From Eilatimonas milleporae (lineage in GTDB: Bacteria > Pseudomonadota > Alphaproteobacteria > Sphingomonadales > Kordiimonadaceae): DNA of 64,000 nt. The stretch covers positions 62,001-126,000 of the forward strand of contig NZ_REFR01000010.1 of NCBI RefSeq assembly GCF_003688555.1, read 5' to 3'. How positions within the stretch are numbered: position 1 is the stretch's first letter; each line of letters starts with the position of its first letter. Position numbers and translations under genes: made by a program. A model generated the notes under the pieces. It was given only the letters and a program-made list of their open reading frames with translations, was not told the DNA's origin and ran no database searches. Positions 24,850-34,530 of this stretch are shown here, in pieces.

Positions 24850-26079
24850 ATGGATCTGGGACTGAATGGCGAGGCACTGGCCTTGCGCGACCGCGTGCGG
24901 GATTTCATCGATGAAAAAATCCTGCCGCTGGAAGACGAATATCACGGCGAAATCGGCAAGACCGGCGACCGCTGGGCCTTTACCCCGCGCATGACCGAAA
25001 TCATGGAAAGCCTGAAGGCCGAGGCGAAACAGGCGGGCCTGTGGAATTTCTTCCTCACCGGCAGTGAAAAGGGCTTTGGCCTCAACACCGTGCAATACGC
25101 CTACCTAGCCGAGGAAATGGGCCGCTCCGCACTGGCGGCGGAAATCTTCAACTGCAACGCCCCCGACACCGGCAATATGGAGGTGCTGGAACGCTTCGGC
25201 GATCAGGCGCAGAAGGACCGCTGGCTGAAACCCCTGCTCGAGGGCAAGATCCGCTCGGCCTATGTGATGACCGAACCCGATCATGCCTCCTCGGACGCCA
25301 CCAATATCTCCATGCCCGCCGTTCTCGACGGCGATCATTATGTCCTGAACGGTGAAAAATACTGGGCCTCCGGCGCCGGCGACCCGCGCACGTCCATTTT
25401 CATCGTCATGGTCAAGACCGACCCGGACGCGCCGCGCCACAATCAGCACAGCATGATCCTGGTCGAACGCGACACCCCCGGCGTCGAAATCCTGCGTCCC
25501 ATGATGGTGTTCGGCCATGACGACGCGCCGCACGGCCATATGCATATCCGCTTCACCGATGTCCGCGTGCCGAAGGAAAATCTCATCCTCGGTCAGGGGC
25601 GCGGCTTCGAAATCGCCCAGGGCCGTCTGGGGCCGGGCCGTATCCACCACTGCATGCGCTCCATCGGCGCGGCGGAACGGGCGCTCGATCTGTTGTGCAA
25701 ACGCGCTGTCGGGCGCGAGGCCTTCGGCCGGCCGCTCGCCAAGCTCGGCGCCAATTACGACATCATCGCCGAATGCCGGATCGAAATCGAAATGGCGCGT
25801 CTCCTGTGCCTCAAGGCCGCCTATATGATGGACACCGCCGGCACCGCCGCCGCCCAGCCCTTCATCTCGCAGATCAAGGTGGTCGCCCCGCGCATGGCCC
25901 TCAAGGTCATCGACGAGGCCATGCAGATGCACGGCGGCTCCGGCATCAGCCAGGATTTCCCGCTCGCCGCCATGTGGACCGGCCAGCGCACCCTGCGCTT
26001 CGCCGACGGCCCGGACGCCGTGCACCGCATGGTCATCGCCCGGAACGAATTAAAGAAATATCGCAGCAACAGCGCCTAA
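24850..26079 (+). CDS. ACAD11-like acyl-CoA dehydrogenase
   Basis: A 409-residue dehydrogenase that closely follows the dehydrogenase half of animal ACAD10/ACAD11. Shared hallmarks are [18 protein letters not shown], the stretch [52 protein letters not shown] and [10 protein letters not shown]. In ACAD10/11 this domain works after a fused kinase domain, eliminating phosphate from 4-phosphoacyl-CoA to give an enoyl-CoA. Here the kinase is a separate gene (3915-4985). It starts 26 bp after the CoA synthetase, with a GGAGG site, so they are one operon. It could also be an ordinary long-branch dehydrogenase, but the motif identity argues for the ACAD11 type. Confidence 0.88.
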   Translation: MDLGLNGEALALRDRVRDFIDEKILPLEDEYHGEIGKTGDRWAFTPRMTEIMESLKAEAKQAGLWNFFLTGSEKGFGLNTVQYAYLAEEMGRSALAAEIFNCNAPDTGNMEVLERFGDQAQKDRWLKPLLEGKIRSAYVMTEPDHASSDATNISMPAVLDGDHYVLNGEKYWASGAGDPRTSIFIVMVKTDPDAPRHNQHSMILVERDTPGVEILRPMMVFGHDDAPHGHMHIRFTDVRVPKENLILGQGRGFEIAQGRLGPGRIHHCMRSIGAAERALDLLCKRAVGREAFGRPLAKLGANYDIIAECRIEIEMARLLCLKAAYMMDTAGTAAAQPFISQIKVVAPRMALKVIDEAMQMHGGSGISQDFPLAAMWTGQRTLRFADGPDAVHRMVIARNELKKYRSNSA

Positions 26080-26100
26080 CATATTGGTTTTGAGGGATAT

Positions 26101-26565
26101 ATGACCATCACTGTCACAAAGGATGACTTAAAGGATTACATCGGCAAGGAAACCGGCGCGTCCGACTGGTTTCAGGTCACCCAGGACCGGATCGACCAGT
26201 TTGCCGATGTCACCCTGGATCATCAGTTCATTCATGTGGACCCGGAGGCGGCCGCCAAAACCCCGTTCGGCACCACCATCGCCCACGGGTTTTTGACCCT
26301 GTCGCTGCTGTCCCATCTGGCCGGCGGCAGCCTGATCCGGGTCGAGGGCACCGAAATGGGCATCAATTACGGCACCGACAAGGTCCGTTTCATGAGCCCG
26401 GTCAAGGTGAACAGCGAAATCCGCTGCCGCACCACCCTGAAACAGGTGGAAAACAAGGGCGCCGGCCGCCTGCTGCTGCATCACGACGTCACGGTCGACA
26501 TCAAGGGCGAGGAACGGCCCGCCCTGATCGCCGAATGGCTGACCATGATCGTGGTCGGCGGATAA
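26101..26565 (+). CDS. MaoC-type (R)-enoyl-CoA hydratase
   Basis: A 154-residue single-hotdog hydratase. QVTQDRIDQFADVTLDHQFIHVDPEAA contains the hydratase-2 motif with its Asp/His pair, and TTIAHGFLTLSLLSHL is the second half of the active site. It adds water to trans-2-enoyl-CoA to give the (R)-3-hydroxyacyl-CoA. It starts 21 bp after the ACAD11-like gene and precedes an MFE-2-like SDR, which is the natural next step because MFE-2 dehydrogenases use (R)-hydroxyacyl-CoA. Confidence 0.9.
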   Translation: MTITVTKDDLKDYIGKETGASDWFQVTQDRIDQFADVTLDHQFIHVDPEAAAKTPFGTTIAHGFLTLSLLSHLAGGSLIRVEGTEMGINYGTDKVRFMSPVKVNSEIRCRTTLKQVENKGAGRLLLHHDVTVDIKGEERPALIAEWLTMIVVGG

Positions 26566-26587
26566 GTGTTTTGAGGGAGAGACGTTT

Positions 26588-27511
26588 ATGAGCATTCGTT
26601 TCGACGACCGTGTCGCCATCGTCACCGGCGCCGGCGGCGGTCTGGGGCGCAGCCATGCGCTGGCGCTGGCCGCGCGCGGGGCCAGGGTGGTGGTCAACGA
26701 TCTGGGCGGCGACGTGCGGGGCGAGGGCGGCTCGGCCAGCGCCGCCGAGGCCGTGGCGGATGAAATCAGGGCCGCCGGCGGCGAGGCCATCGCCCACGGC
26801 GCCAATGTCACCGACGAGGCCCAGGTGGCCGACATGGTCGCGGCCGCCGTGTCGGCCTTCGGCCGGGTCGACATTCTTGTCAACAATGCCGGCATTCTGC
26901 GTGACAAAAGCTTTACCAAGATGGGCATGGCCGATTTCGAGACCGTCGTGGCCGTCCACCTCACCGGGTCGGCCGTCTGCACCAAGGCGGTGTGGGACAT
27001 CATGCGCGATCAGGCTTACGGCCGCATCGTCATGACCACCTCGTCCTCCGGCCTTTACGGCAATTTCGGCCAGGCCAATTACGGCGCTGCCAAAATGGCG
27101 GTGGTCGGGCTGATGAACACACTCTGCCTGGAAGGGGCGAAATACAACATCCGCACCAATTGCCTCGCACCGGTCGCCGCCACCCGCATGACCGAGGACC
27201 TGTTGCCGCCCGAGGCCGCGTCCCTTCTGGACCCGGCTCTGGTGACGCCGGCGGTGCTCTATCTGGCCGGCGAAAACGGGCCGGACCGCACCATACTCTC
27301 GGCGGGGGCGGGCGGCTTCGCGCGCGCCGTCATCACCGAGACCGACGGCGTCGTCTTCAAACCGGACGCGGCCACGCCCGAGGCCATCGCCGAACACTGG
27401 GCCGCCATCGATGACCGCGACAGCGCCCGCGAGTTGAAGGCCGGCGGCGAACAGACGATGAAATTCCTGTCCAAGGCCGCCGCCCTGCAGGGCATCAAAA
27501 TCGGGGGGTAA
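26588..27511 (+). CDS. SDR of the MFE-2/HSD17B4 type, (R)-3-hydroxyacyl-CoA dehydrogenase
   Basis: A 307-residue SDR, longer than classical members. The opening VAIVTGAGGGLGRSHALALAARGARVVVNDLGG is diagnostic of the dehydrogenase domain of peroxisomal multifunctional enzyme 2. NNAGILRDKSF and the catalytic YGAAK follow. The C-terminal extension after residue 240 is also typical. It oxidises (R)-3-hydroxyacyl-CoA to 3-ketoacyl-CoA with NAD+. With the MaoC hydratase 22 bp upstream and the thiolase downstream it completes a beta-oxidation round. Confidence 0.9.
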   Translation: MSIRFDDRVAIVTGAGGGLGRSHALALAARGARVVVNDLGGDVRGEGGSASAAEAVADEIRAAGGEAIAHGANVTDEAQVADMVAAAVSAFGRVDILVNNAGILRDKSFTKMGMADFETVVAVHLTGSAVCTKAVWDIMRDQAYGRIVMTTSSSGLYGNFGQANYGAAKMAVVGLMNTLCLEGAKYNIRTNCLAPVAATRMTEDLLPPEAASLLDPALVTPAVLYLAGENGPDRTILSAGAGGFARAVITETDGVVFKPDAATPEAIAEHWAAIDDRDSARELKAGGEQTMKFLSKAAALQGIKIGG

Positions 27512-27593
27512 GCCTGTGTCCCCCCGACACACACCATGTTCCCGATGACACCGACTTGACAGTAGAAACCGATATTATCCAAGGAGAACCCCA

Positions 27594-28775
27594 ATGCGCG
27601 AGGCCGTGATCGTATCCACCGCCCGTACCCCGATCGGCAAAGCCTATCGCGGTGCCTTCAACGCCACCCAAGGGCCGACGCTGGGCGGCCATGCCGTCCG
27701 CCACGCGGTCGAGCGTGCCGGCATTGACGGCGCGGCGGTCGAAGACTGCATCATGGGCTGCGCCCTGCCGCAGGGCACCACCAGCCCCAATATCGGCCGT
27801 CTCGCCGCGCTCAAGGGCGGGCTCGGCGTCGGGGTCGCCGGCATGACGGTGGACCGCCAGTGCTCCAGCGGCATGATGGCCATTTCCATCGCTGCCAAAC
27901 AGGTCGTCCATGACGGCATGGAGATTGCCGTCGGCGGCGGTCTCGAATCCATTTCCCTGGTCCAGAACGACAATATGAACCGCCACCTGCTGGTGGATGA
28001 AAGCCTGACGGCCATGCACCCGGACACCTATATGCCCATGCTGCAAACGGCCGAGGTGGTCGCCGAGCGTTACGGCGTCTCCCGCGAGGCCATGGATGAA
28101 TACGGCCTGCAATCGCAAAGCCGCACGGCCGCCGCCCAGGCCGCCGGCAAGTTCGACGACGAAATCGTGCCCCTGCCGACGAAAATGGGCGTCATGAACA
28201 AGGAAACCAAGGACATCACCTTCCACGACGTGACGCTGGAAAAGGATGAAGGCAACCGGCCCGAGACCACGCTGGACGGCCTGTCGGGCCTGAAAACCGT
28301 GATCGAGGGCGGCACCATCACCGCCGGCAACGCCAGCCAGCTCTCCGACGGCGCCTCCGCCGCCGTGGTGATGGAGGCCAAGACCGCCTCCGCCAGGGGG
28401 CTCGCCCCGCTCGGCATCTATCGCGGTATCGCCGTCGCCGGGCTGGAACCGGACGAAATGGGCATCGGCCCCGTCCATGCCGTGCCGAAACTGCTGAAAC
28501 AGCACGGGCTGACCATGGACGATATCGGCCTGTGGGAATTGAACGAGGCCTTCGCCGTTCAGGTCCTCTATTGCCGGGACAAGCTGGGCATCCCGAACGA
28601 GCTGTTGAATGTGAACGGCGGCGCCATTTCCGTCGGCCACCCCTACGGCATGTCGGGCGCCCGCATGGTCGGCCACGCCCTGATCGAGGGCAAGCGTCGC
28701 GGCGCCAGATATGTGGTCTGCACCATGTGTGTCGGTGGCGGCATGGGCGCCGCCGGCCTGTTCGAAGTGGCATAA
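27594..28775 (+). CDS. Acetyl-CoA acyltransferase (3-ketoacyl-CoA thiolase)
   Basis: A 393-residue thiolase of standard length. The acyl-accepting Cys90 sits in [27 protein letters not shown] carries the His, and [15 protein letters not shown] the second catalytic Cys. It cleaves 3-ketoacyl-CoA with CoA to release acetyl-CoA (or propionyl-CoA). AAGGAGAA stands 6 bases before ATG 27594. It follows the SDR by 82 bp and precedes the quinone oxidoreductase by 24 bp. Confidence 0.93.
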   Translation: MREAVIVSTARTPIGKAYRGAFNATQGPTLGGHAVRHAVERAGIDGAAVEDCIMGCALPQGTTSPNIGRLAALKGGLGVGVAGMTVDRQCSSGMMAISIAAKQVVHDGMEIAVGGGLESISLVQNDNMNRHLLVDESLTAMHPDTYMPMLQTAEVVAERYGVSREAMDEYGLQSQSRTAAAQAAGKFDDEIVPLPTKMGVMNKETKDITFHDVTLEKDEGNRPETTLDGLSGLKTVIEGGTITAGNASQLSDGASAAVVMEAKTASARGLAPLGIYRGIAVAGLEPDEMGIGPVHAVPKLLKQHGLTMDDIGLWELNEAFAVQVLYCRDKLGIPNELLNVNGGAISVGHPYGMSGARMVGHALIEGKRRGARYVVCTMCVGGGMGAAGLFEVA

Positions 28776-28799
28776 GTGCAAGCGTAAGGGAGCCCGGAA

Positions 28800-29774
28800 A
28801 TGCGCGCGGTATTGTGCAAGGCCCTGACCGGCCCGGACGATCTGGTCGTGGAACAGGTGGACGACCCCGTGGCCGGGGCAGGCCAGCTTCTCATCGATGT
28901 CAAGGCGGCGGGACTGAATTTTCCCGACATCCTGATCACCCAGGGCAAGTATCAGTTCAAACCCGAACTGCCCTTTACCCCCGGCGGGGAAGGGGCCGGC
29001 GTGGTCGCCGCCGTCGGTGACGGCGTCGACGGCGTCGCCGTCGGCGACCGGGTGATCTTCAACCATCTGACCGGGGCGTTCGCCGAAAAAATCGCCGTCC
29101 CGGCCACGACCTGCGTGCCTTTCCCGGATGCCATGCCCTTTGATGTGGCGGCGGGCCTGACCATCACCTACGGGACCAGCTATCACGCCCTGAAAGACCG
29201 CGCCGCCCTTCAGGCGGGCGAAACCGTGCTGGTGCTGGGGGCCGCCGGCGGTGTCGGCCTCGCGGCGGTCGAACTGGCCAAGGCCATGGGCGCAAGGGTG
29301 ATCGCGGCGGCCAGCACGGATGAAAAGCTCGCCGTGTGTACCGCCCACGGCGCCGACGAAACGGTCAATTACACCACCACCGACCTCAAGGCGGCGCTCA
29401 AGGAACTGACCGGCGGGCGCGGTGTCGACGTGGTCTATGACCCGGTCGGCGGCGACTTCACCGAGGTGGCCGTGCGCGGCATGGCGCCGGGCGGACGCCT
29501 GCTTGTCATCGGCTTTGCCGCCGGCGACATTCCGAAAATCCCCATCAATCTGTGCCTGCTGAAACAATGCGCCCTTGTCGGCGTGTTCTGGGGCGCCTGG
29601 GCAACCGCCAACCCGCAAGGCCAGCGCGCCAACATGCAGGACCTGTTCGCCATGTTTACCGACGGCCGTATCAAACCGCTGGTGGACGATGTGCATGGCC
29701 TTGACGACGTGCGTGCCGCCTATGCCGCCCTGACCGGGCGCCGCGCCAAGGGCAAGGTGATTCTCACACCCTGA
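28800..29774 (+). CDS. NADPH:quinone oxidoreductase (zinc-free MDR family)
   Basis: A 324-residue medium-chain dehydrogenase/reductase. Two catalytic-domain segments are FTPGGEGAGVVAAVGDGV and the N-terminal AAGLNFPDILITQGKY. The cofactor loop is VLVLGAAGGVGLAAVELAKAMGARVIA, typical of QOR-type NADPH enzymes. Structural- and catalytic-zinc cysteines are absent. It may reduce a quinone or an enoyl-CoA, and family members in beta-oxidation operons sometimes act as 2-enoyl reductases. It is the last gene of the block that starts at 23087. Confidence 0.86.
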   Translation: MRAVLCKALTGPDDLVVEQVDDPVAGAGQLLIDVKAAGLNFPDILITQGKYQFKPELPFTPGGEGAGVVAAVGDGVDGVAVGDRVIFNHLTGAFAEKIAVPATTCVPFPDAMPFDVAAGLTITYGTSYHALKDRAALQAGETVLVLGAAGGVGLAAVELAKAMGARVIAAASTDEKLAVCTAHGADETVNYTTTDLKAALKELTGGRGVDVVYDPVGGDFTEVAVRGMAPGGRLLVIGFAAGDIPKIPINLCLLKQCALVGVFWGAWATANPQGQRANMQDLFAMFTDGRIKPLVDDVHGLDDVRAAYAALTGRRAKGKVILTP

Positions 29775-30068
29775 CCCCCTTGAGATCCTCCTGAGGTCTT
29801 TCTGGGGGCGCTCTTGGCCCTTGTCGGGAACCGGCCTTGTCAGCCTGCCGGCTGGCGGCCTCCCGCCTGCAACGGCCGGTCGCAACCGGTCAGAAGCCAG
29901 CCGGCCGGCCCTTCGGAAACCGCGTTCGCCGGGCCGGCCGCCCTTCTGCCTTGATCGATCCTGCCCTCTGGCGGGGGATGACACGTGTCGGTTGTGACTT
30001 TCTGGACCGATCAGTCTTGATAATGCGCGCCCACTGCGGGTATCTTTTCCTCCTTGAATGGGAGAGCC

Positions 30069-31148
30069 ATGTCCGACCTGCGCCTGATCGCCGGGAAAAC
30101 CGCCCGCGCCCGTCTCGCCGAAACCGGCCTGACGCCGGATGCGGTGCGCCTTGTGCTCGGCGCCTCCGGCGGGCCGAAATGGCTGGTGCTGCGCGGGCTG
30201 GATCAGGCCGTCTTCGGCGAATGGCTGCCGGGGGCGGCGGGTGAAATTCCGCTCATCGGCTCGTCCATCGGTGCCTGGCGCATGACCGCCGCCGCCCATC
30301 CCGACCCCGCCGACGCCTTCAACCGGTTCGAGGACGGCTATTTCGCCTACCGCTATTCCCCCGGTGACAAGGCCGACAAGATCACGCGCGATTCCTACGA
30401 TATGCTCAACCGGCTGTTCAGCGCCCGGGACCGCGCCGCCATTGTCGGCAACCGCACCCGGCCCGTCCATATCGTCACCGTGCGCGCCAAGGGCTGGCTG
30501 GCCAGCGAGGTTGCCGTGCAGGAAGGGGCGGGCCTGTTCGCCGCCATGACCGCCAACGCCCTCGACCGCCGCGCCGTCGGCCGCTTTTTCGAACGGGCGG
30601 TGTTTCACAGCGGCCCCACTGTGGCATATGGCGACCAGTGGCGCGATTTCGGCCGCATCGACATTCCGCTGACGGCGGCCAATCTGAACGATGCCCTCAT
30701 GGCCTCCGGCTCGATCCCCTTCGTCATCGACCCCATCCGCGACATTGACGGCGCGCCGCCCGGCGTCTACCGCGACGGCGGGGTGATCGACTATCATTTC
30801 GACATTCCCTGGCGGGTGGACGGCGGCATTGTCCTCTATCCGCATTTCTACCCCCATGCGGTGCCGGGCTGGTTTGACAAGATGCTGAAAAAACGCCGCG
30901 CCGCGCCGTCCGTTTTCGACGAAATGCTGGTGCTGGCGCCCAGCGACGCCTTTGTCGCCCGGCTGCCCTATGGCCGCATTCCCGACCGCAGGAATTTCAC
31001 CGCCATGGACGACGCCGACCGGCGCGCCTATTGGCGCCGGGTGGCTGATGAAAGCCGCCGTCTCGGCGATGCCTTCCGCGCCCTTGCCGCGCGGCCGGAC
31101 AGCGTGATGGACAGTCTGGAGCCCGCCGAAACCCTGATGTGCGCCTGA
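30069..31148 (+). CDS. Patatin-like phospholipase/acyl hydrolase
   Basis: A 359-residue protein. The nucleophile elbow GSSIGAW (GxSxG) lies near residue 65, preceded by the oxyanion loop LGASGGPKW. The dyad Asp is in YRDGGVIDYH (DG[A/G] motif) near residue 240. Patatin enzymes hydrolyse acyl esters of lipids. There is no signal peptide, so it is probably cytosolic or peripherally membrane-bound. ATG 30069 is chosen over an upstream start because GGGAGA lies 5 bases before it. It precedes a FadD-type CoA ligase by 82 bp, so fatty acid release and activation may be linked. Confidence 0.85.
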   Translation: MSDLRLIAGKTARARLAETGLTPDAVRLVLGASGGPKWLVLRGLDQAVFGEWLPGAAGEIPLIGSSIGAWRMTAAAHPDPADAFNRFEDGYFAYRYSPGDKADKITRDSYDMLNRLFSARDRAAIVGNRTRPVHIVTVRAKGWLASEVAVQEGAGLFAAMTANALDRRAVGRFFERAVFHSGPTVAYGDQWRDFGRIDIPLTAANLNDALMASGSIPFVIDPIRDIDGAPPGVYRDGGVIDYHFDIPWRVDGGIVLYPHFYPHAVPGWFDKMLKKRRAAPSVFDEMLVLAPSDAFVARLPYGRIPDRRNFTAMDDADRRAYWRRVADESRRLGDAFRALAARPDSVMDSLEPAETLMCA

Positions 31149-31230
31149 TCGGTGCCCGCCGCTGCTGCAAAAGACTTGCAGCTTCGCGCAATACATGAAG
31201 AATTACTCTTGTTGCAAGTGGGGAGAGTCG

Positions 31231-32937
31231 ATGTCTGAAGTGATTTACAAGGGGCCGGAATTCGGCCCGGAAGATTTGCTGGCCCAGCATATGGGCGCCC
31301 TCATTGATCAGAGCGTGGCGACCCACGGGGACGCCACCGCTTTCAGTTGCGTGCTGCCCACCGGGCATGCGGCCAGTATGTCCTACAGCCAGCTCGGATC
31401 CATGACCGACGCCATGGCCGTGTTCCTGCGCGAGGAACTGGGCCTCAAGCCCGGCGATGTGGTGGCGATCCAGGCGCCCAACACGCTCGCCTATCCCGTG
31501 GTCGCCTTCGGCATTCTCAAGGCCGGGCTCACCATCACCAATGTCAATCCGCTCTACACGGCCGAGGAAACCCAGCATCAGTTGCAGGACAGCGGCGCGC
31601 GGGTGCTGTTCGTCATCGACCTGTTCGGCGACCGCGTCGCCCAGTCCATTCGCGATACGGCGGTGGAAAAGGTCTTTCGCCTGTCGCTGGTCGACCTGTT
31701 TCCGGGCCTGCGCCGCCATGCCCTCGGCTTCGCCCTCAAACGGGTGAAGAAACTGGTGCCGCCTTTCGGCGTCGACAGTCACGGCACGCTGGCTTCCGTG
31801 CTGGCCGCCGGGCGCCGCCACATGAAACGCGGCATTGACGTCTCCCAGTATTTCGCCGGGGCTGACCCGCATTCGGTCGCCTTTTACCAGTATACCGGCG
31901 GCACCACCGGGCGCAGCAAGGGGGCGCTGCTCTCGCACCACAATGTCATCAGCAACATCAGCCAGGGCCACAAGCGCAACGAGGGCGCCGTCCGGCCGGG
32001 GCAGGAAGTGATGATGCTGGTGCTGCCGCTCTATCACGTCTATGCGCTCGCGGTCGGCGCCATGACCAGCCTGCACAACGGCACCCATGTGGTGCTGGTG
32101 CCGGCGCCGCGCCCGCTCGCCAACCTTCAGCCGGTGTTCAACAATTTCGACATCACCCTGATGCCGGGGGTCAACACCCTCTATCTCGGCCTGTTGCAGG
32201 AGAACTGGTTCACCCGGAACCCGCCCGACAGCCTGCGCTACTGTTTCTCGGGCGCAGCCCCCCTTCAGCCCGCCACCGCCCAGGCCTGGGAAAAGCTCAC
32301 CGGCGCCGGCATTTACGAGGGCTACGGCCTGACCGAGAGCACCTGCATGGTCACCACCACCCACCTCGCCAGCGAGCCCAAGCGCGGCACCGCCGGCCAG
32401 CCCCTGCCGGGCACCGAACTGCGCATTGTCGGCGACGACGGCAAGGACATGCCCCCGGGCGAACCGGGCGAGCTGTGGATCCGTGGGCCCCAGGTCATGC
32501 AGGGTTATCTCAACCGGCCCGACGCCCATGCCGAAACGTTCGCCGACGGCTGGCTGCGCACCGGCGATGTCGCCGTGGTCGATGACGAGGGCTATCTCTC
32601 CATCGTCGACCGCATGAAGGATATGGTCATCGTCTCCGGCTTCAACGTCTATCCCACCGATGTCGAGGATGTGCTCACCCGCCATGACAGCGTCGCCGAG
32701 GCCGCCGTGGTCGGCGCCCCCGACGCCGTTACCGGCGAACGGGTCGTCGCCTACATCGTCAAGGGCGACGACCGGCTGACGGCGGGCGATGTCACCGCCC
32801 ACTGCCGCGACCATCTGACCGGCTACAAGGTGCCGAAAACCGTCATCTTCGTCGACGAACTGCCCAAGTCGCCCGTGGGCAAGGTCCTGCGCCGCGACCT
32901 CCGCGACCGCGCCGCCGCCGACGTCGAAGCCGCCTGA
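31231..32937 (+). CDS. fadD: Long-chain fatty-acid-CoA ligase
   Basis: A 568-residue AMP-forming ligase. YQYTGGTTGRSKGALLSHHN is the P-loop, GYGLTESTCMVT the second ATP motif, WLRTGDVAVVDDEGYLSIVDRMKDMVIVSGFNVYP the FACS signature and hinge, and KSPVGKVLRR holds the catalytic Lys. Length and motifs match FadD. It activates long-chain fatty acids to acyl-CoA at the inner membrane face. ATG 31231 is preferred because GGGGAGAG stands 3-10 bases upstream; the alternative 31195 start would add a Cys-rich stub. A long repeat region begins just after its stop. Confidence 0.92.
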   Translation: MSEVIYKGPEFGPEDLLAQHMGALIDQSVATHGDATAFSCVLPTGHAASMSYSQLGSMTDAMAVFLREELGLKPGDVVAIQAPNTLAYPVVAFGILKAGLTITNVNPLYTAEETQHQLQDSGARVLFVIDLFGDRVAQSIRDTAVEKVFRLSLVDLFPGLRRHALGFALKRVKKLVPPFGVDSHGTLASVLAAGRRHMKRGIDVSQYFAGADPHSVAFYQYTGGTTGRSKGALLSHHNVISNISQGHKRNEGAVRPGQEVMMLVLPLYHVYALAVGAMTSLHNGTHVVLVPAPRPLANLQPVFNNFDITLMPGVNTLYLGLLQENWFTRNPPDSLRYCFSGAAPLQPATAQAWEKLTGAGIYEGYGLTESTCMVTTTHLASEPKRGTAGQPLPGTELRIVGDDGKDMPPGEPGELWIRGPQVMQGYLNRPDAHAETFADGWLRTGDVAVVDDEGYLSIVDRMKDMVIVSGFNVYPTDVEDVLTRHDSVAEAAVVGAPDAVTGERVVAYIVKGDDRLTAGDVTAHCRDHLTGYKVPKTVIFVDELPKSPVGKVLRRDLRDRAAADVEAA

Positions 32938-33113
32938 GGGGGCGGCTGAGTGGGTGCCTGAGGGGGCGTCCGGCGACGTCCCCAGGGCGACGCCGGGGGC
33001 CGGGGCCGGAGGCGGTCACCGATGCCTGAGGTAATGCCCAAAGCGCGCGGCCCAGGCACGTGCCCGGGCCGCCTGCTTCTGAAGGCTGATTCCGGGAGTG
33101 CCTGCCAAGGGGC

Positions 33114-33157
33114 CTGTTCTGGGGCTGTCTGTTCTGGGGCTGTCTGTTCTGGGGGCG
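33114..33157 (+). repeat. Three 15-bp tandem repeats (CTGTTCTGGGGCTGT)
   Basis: Two perfect copies of CTGTTCTGGGGCTGT (33114-33128 and 33129-33143) are followed by a partial third. They lie at the left border of the long-repeat array and share the 15-bp period of the repeats near 1542, 21687 and 60250. Confidence 0.85.
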
Positions 33158-33184
33158 CCTGAGGCCCTATCGCCTCACAGCCCC

Positions 33185-34265
33185 TCAGGGGTGCCCAGCA
33201 TCCTCAGGGCCTCTCCCAGGCTATCCGCCTCCTCCATCCGTGGCCGGCCGGTCGCCGTCCGGGGGGCGCCGATCCTGTTCCCAGCGCAGGGCCCCAGGCT
33301 CCGCCCCTGCATCCAGCGACGGATGTCCGGCGATCTCCCCGGCGGGCGATGGTCGTGGCCGGGGGTCTTGCTCCACATCCCCTAGGGTCCCCGGGGGACT
33401 CCGGGTCTGTCCCGGGGTATCCGCCTCCATCCGGTGCCGGGCGGTCGCCGTCCGGGGGCGTCGATCCCGTTCCCAGCGCAGGGCCCCGGCCCCCGCCTCT
33501 CCATCCGGCGACGGATGTCCGGCGGCCTCCCCGGCGGGCGGTGTCGTGGCCGGGAATCTTGCTCTGCACCCCTAAGCGCCCAGGGGCCTCGCGGTCTGTC
33601 TCAGGGTGCCCGGGCCCGTCTCAGGGTATCAGGACCTCCGGGCCTGTCCCGAGGTATCCGCCTCCATCCGGGGAGCGCCGATCCTGTTCCCAGGGCAGGT
33701 CTCGGGCTCCCCCCATTAATCCGGTGACGGATGTCCCGTGGCTTCTCCGGTGGGCGATGTCGTGGCCGGGGGTCTTGCTCTGCGCCCCTAAGCGCCCAGG
33801 GGCCTCGCGGTGTGTCTCAGGATATCCTGGCCCGTCTCAGGGTATCAGGACCTCCGGGTCTGTCGCGAGGTATCCGCCTCCATCCGGGGCCGGGCGGTCG
33901 CCGTCCGGGGGGCGGGCGTCGATCCCGTTCCCAGGGCAGGTCACGGGCTCCCCCCATTCATCCGGTGGCGGATGTCCCGTGGCTTCTCCGGTGGGCGATG
34001 TCGTGGCCAGGGGTCTTGCTCTACACCCCCTGGGCGCCTAGGGCCTCGTGGTCTGTCTCAGGATACCCGGGCCTGTCTCAGGATATCCGGCTCTATCCGG
34101 TGCCGGGCGGCCTCCCTCCGGGGGCGCTGGCCCCCCCGTCATGTCTTCAGGCCCCGTCCCTTTATCCGGCGGCGGATGTCCGGCGGCCTCCCAGGCGGGC
34201 GGTGTCACGGCCGGAGGTGTCTTGCTCCGGGAGGTTTGTTCCGGCGGCCTTGCAGCGGCGGTTTA
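33185..34265 (+). repeat. About five degenerate 190-240 bp tandem repeats
   Basis: The landmark CGGATGTCC recurs at 33320, 33512, 33728, 33969 and 34173, giving periods of 192, 216, 241 and 204 bp. Each full unit has, in order, TATCCGCCTCCATCCG, the element GGGCGGTCGCCGTCCGGGG, then GATCC(C/T)GTTCCCAG, CGGATGTCC, a GGCGGGCGATGTCGTGGCC element and TCTTGCTC. Units 3 and 4 are the most alike. Between units are smaller GTCTCAGGGTATC repeats whose number varies, which explains the changing period. The fifth unit is partial and more diverged. No coding, RNA or mobile-element function is evident. Confidence 0.85.
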
Positions 34266-34530
34266 AGCCGGCGCCCGCGCCCTCCCGCCTTGCTCCTGTC
34301 CGGTCTCCGTCAGGCCCCGCCTGGGCCCCGTCATGCGGGCGTTCGCCACGGTTTCGGCCCCCCCCTCGGTTTCAGGCATCCGCTGTTTTTCGGGTATCCA
34401 GAGTTGCAGGCGCGCGCGCATTGTGTAACGAAAGACGCTATCACGGCACTGTCAAGGTGGCGGATCATATGATAATGCCTGTGCTTAAATGTCGGCGCAG
34501 GGCTATCGACAGGCAAGGGGGAAGGCCATC

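Larger units (their letters stand above)
32938..34530. other. 1.6-kb gene-free region dominated by tandem repeats
   Basis: Between fadD and the next SDR there is no gene I can support. Part one (32938-33180) is very GC-rich and includes a 15-bp repeat. Part two (33185-34265) is the degenerate long-repeat array. Part three (34266-34530) is unique, becomes AT-richer after about 34400, and should contain the promoter of the downstream SDR (ribosome site AAGGGGGAAGG before 34531). Long open frames cross the array on both strands, but each repeat is read in different frames and the products are Pro/Arg/Gly/Ser-rich. Confidence 0.75.

Noticed and set aside
27550-27580. Sigma70 promoter TTGACA...TATTAT before the thiolase gene
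   Set aside because: The spacing between the two hexamers is only 11 bases, too short for a functional promoter.
27495-31196. A 1,233-codon open frame on minus opposite thiolase, quinone oxidoreductase and patatin genes
   Set aside because: It is antisense to three genes with intact family motifs and good ribosome sites. The translation is His/Gly/Ala-rich without any domain, as expected for the reverse of GC-rich codons.
33185-34265. CRISPR array
   Set aside because: Units are 190-240 bp and degenerate, with no short identical repeats separated by unique spacers and no cas genes.
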